This document shows, in pieces, positions 63,054-64,000 of a stretch of DNA of 64,000 nt (positions within the stretch are counted from its first letter, which is position 1; every line of letters starts with the position of its first letter). A model generated the notes under the pieces. That model had not been told where the DNA came from, did not search any database, and worked only from the letters and a program-made list of their open reading frames with translations. A program made the translations under genes and the position numbers. The DNA comes from Lachnospiraceae bacterium. GTDB taxonomy: Bacteria; Bacillota; Clostridia; Lachnospirales; Lachnospiraceae. Where the stretch lies: contig CABJBM010000006.1 in NCBI GenBank assembly GCA_902363835.1, forward strand, positions 211,505 to 275,504, in the 5' to 3' direction.

Positions 63054-63950
63054 GTATAAAAAGGATGCTGTACTGATAGCTGTTATTGCAGACAATGCCA
63101 ATAAATTAAGGGGTTAAAACGTTTCGCCCATACATGATTTAGCTAAAGTATATCAAAGGGGCCTTGGCTGCACAGCTAATAAAGAGTTGGCATACGATTT
63201 TTACAATAGGGCTTTTCAAGGTTTTAATATTTTATATAAGGAAAGCGACAAAATATCTATGACAAAGTATCCTTCATATAGAATTGGCAAATTATACAAT
63301 ACCGGTAATGGTATTGATAAAAGTACAGACTTGGCTGAAAAATGGTTTAAAACAGCCGGTGACAATAAATATGCTCAATATTCCCTTGCTAAAATATATA
63401 TAGATAAGGATATAAAAAGTGGTGAACCTATTCACTCTCATGAAATTATAGATCTATTTAAGAGTGCTTCTAATAAAACTGCATATGCTTCCTATGAACT
63501 TGGGAATATCTATAAAAAGGGATATTTCGCAGTTATCGATTCTAAAAAATCATATCATCATTATAGTGTTGCCATTAAAGATTTCAATGTGTTGCTTAAA
63601 TCATCTACTGATGATGCTCTAATGTATCGTGTTGGTAAAATGTATGAGCTTGGTTTAGGTACAGAGGTTTAACTTGCCTAAAGCAATAGTGCTTTATCAG
63701 GAAGCTGGAAAACTAAAAAACACCTATGCTCTATTTTCTCTTTTAAAGATTTATTTAGCAGAGGAAGATCCTGAACTTCATGAAAAAGCTATTCAAATAC
63801 TAAGCGATTTATATAAAGAACAACCAGATGACGACACGATTTCTTATAGCTTAGGAAAAGTATACTTAGATAAAAATACAGGCTATTACGATATAAATAA
63901 AGTATATAAATAAAGCTAAAGAGTATTTAGAGAGTAAGTGTCAAATATGT
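63028..63950 (+). pseudogene. Sel1-repeat protein pseudogene
   Basis: The AT-rich segment encodes successive Sel1/TPR-like repeats: LAKVYQRGLGCTANKELAYDFY, YRIGKLYNTGNGIDKSTDLAEKWF, ASYELGNIYKKGYF, MYRVGKMYELGLGTEV and SYSLGKVYLDKNTGYYD. It is broken by an in-frame TAA at 63115, a frameshift near 63672 and another near 63900. The 5' part overlaps the end of blaR1 and has no start signal, so it is an internal or C-terminal piece of a larger protein. Composition is clearly more AT-rich than its neighbours, suggesting horizontal origin. Confidence 0.75.
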
Positions 63951-63964
63951 TGGTGTATAGAAAA

Positions 63965-64000
63965 ACAGACAGCCTCTGTTTATAATTGAAGGCTGTCTGT
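63965..64000 (+). terminator. Terminator at the window edge
   Basis: ACAGACAGCCT (63965-63975) pairs with AGGCTGTCTGT (63990-64000). The expected T tail would lie beyond the window. Confidence 0.6.

Noticed and set aside
1..64000. tRNA, rRNA or tmRNA genes
   Set aside because: No cloverleaf-like or rRNA-like sequence was recognised on either strand, although no covariance search could be run.

Overview
This window reads as a chromosome segment of an anaerobic, glycan-foraging Lachnospiraceae bacterium (Clostridium cluster XIVa, Lacrimispora/Enterocloster-like). That placement is inferred from protein style, strong AGGAGG ribosome-binding sites, YesM/YesN two-component systems beside sugar ABC transporters, a feoA-feoB-HMA iron operon, and MetA with Glu111. 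No rRNA, tRNA, CRISPR array or recognisable riboswitch was seen.

Region 1 (1-16.5 kb) is one long minus-strand catabolic operon controlled by a divergent DeoR repressor (15720-16457). In order of transcription it encodes an ABC sugar-binding protein, two permeases, an Asp/Glu-racemase-family protein, an FGGY kinase, a class II ketose-bisphosphate aldolase, a GH38 enzyme, a DUF1537 acid-sugar kinase, a patch of decayed small reading frames, a GH38 relic that has lost its whole catalytic domain, a GH36/Sip1-like galactosidase, a class II (fuculose-phosphate-type) aldolase and a sucrose-phosphorylase-family enzyme cut by the window edge. The combination suggests uptake and cleavage of an unusual glycoside followed by phosphorylation and aldol cleavage of a sugar or sugar acid. 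The substrate is unknown.

Region 2 (16.6-23.7 kb) is housekeeping and accessory: rluF-ligA-metA, a bacteriohemerythrin, and a PadR regulator coupled to a flavodoxin/membrane fusion protein.

Region 3 (23.7-47.5 kb) is the most striking part. The feo operon (feoA, feoB, HMA-like protein, all minus strand) is split. The N-terminal two thirds of feoB lies at 45639-47155 and the C-terminal third at 24029-24875. Between them is a 20,769-bp segment with a large serine integrase whose stop codon is 11 bp from one junction. Both junctions share CACATG. Removing the segment restores feoB in frame (about 785 codons). Joining the segment ends creates an imperfect palindrome typical of a serine-integrase attP. 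The cargo is an Ada/AlkD/AlkA/Ogt alkylation-repair operon, an alpha-mannoside utilisation locus (two permeases, GH38, binding protein, YesM/YesN, plus ManA), an IlvD/Edd dehydratase with its FadR-type regulator, and a CcdA-TlpA fusion. A second, decayed integrase start with a matching leader sits inside the element at about 40.9-41.2 kb, so the element may be composite.

Region 4 (47.7-51.8 kb) holds a LytS/LytR-type pair and a CstA-family transporter, arranged like pyruvate-sensing BtsS/BtsR with its transporter. Region 5 (51.8-60.7 kb) is a heparinase II/III-like polysaccharide-lyase locus with its own YesM/YesN pair and ABC transporter; the kinase start is preceded by a run of 11 G. Region 6 (60.8-64 kb) is a BlaI/BlaR1 pair with a clear promoter and operator, followed by an AT-rich Sel1-repeat pseudogene.
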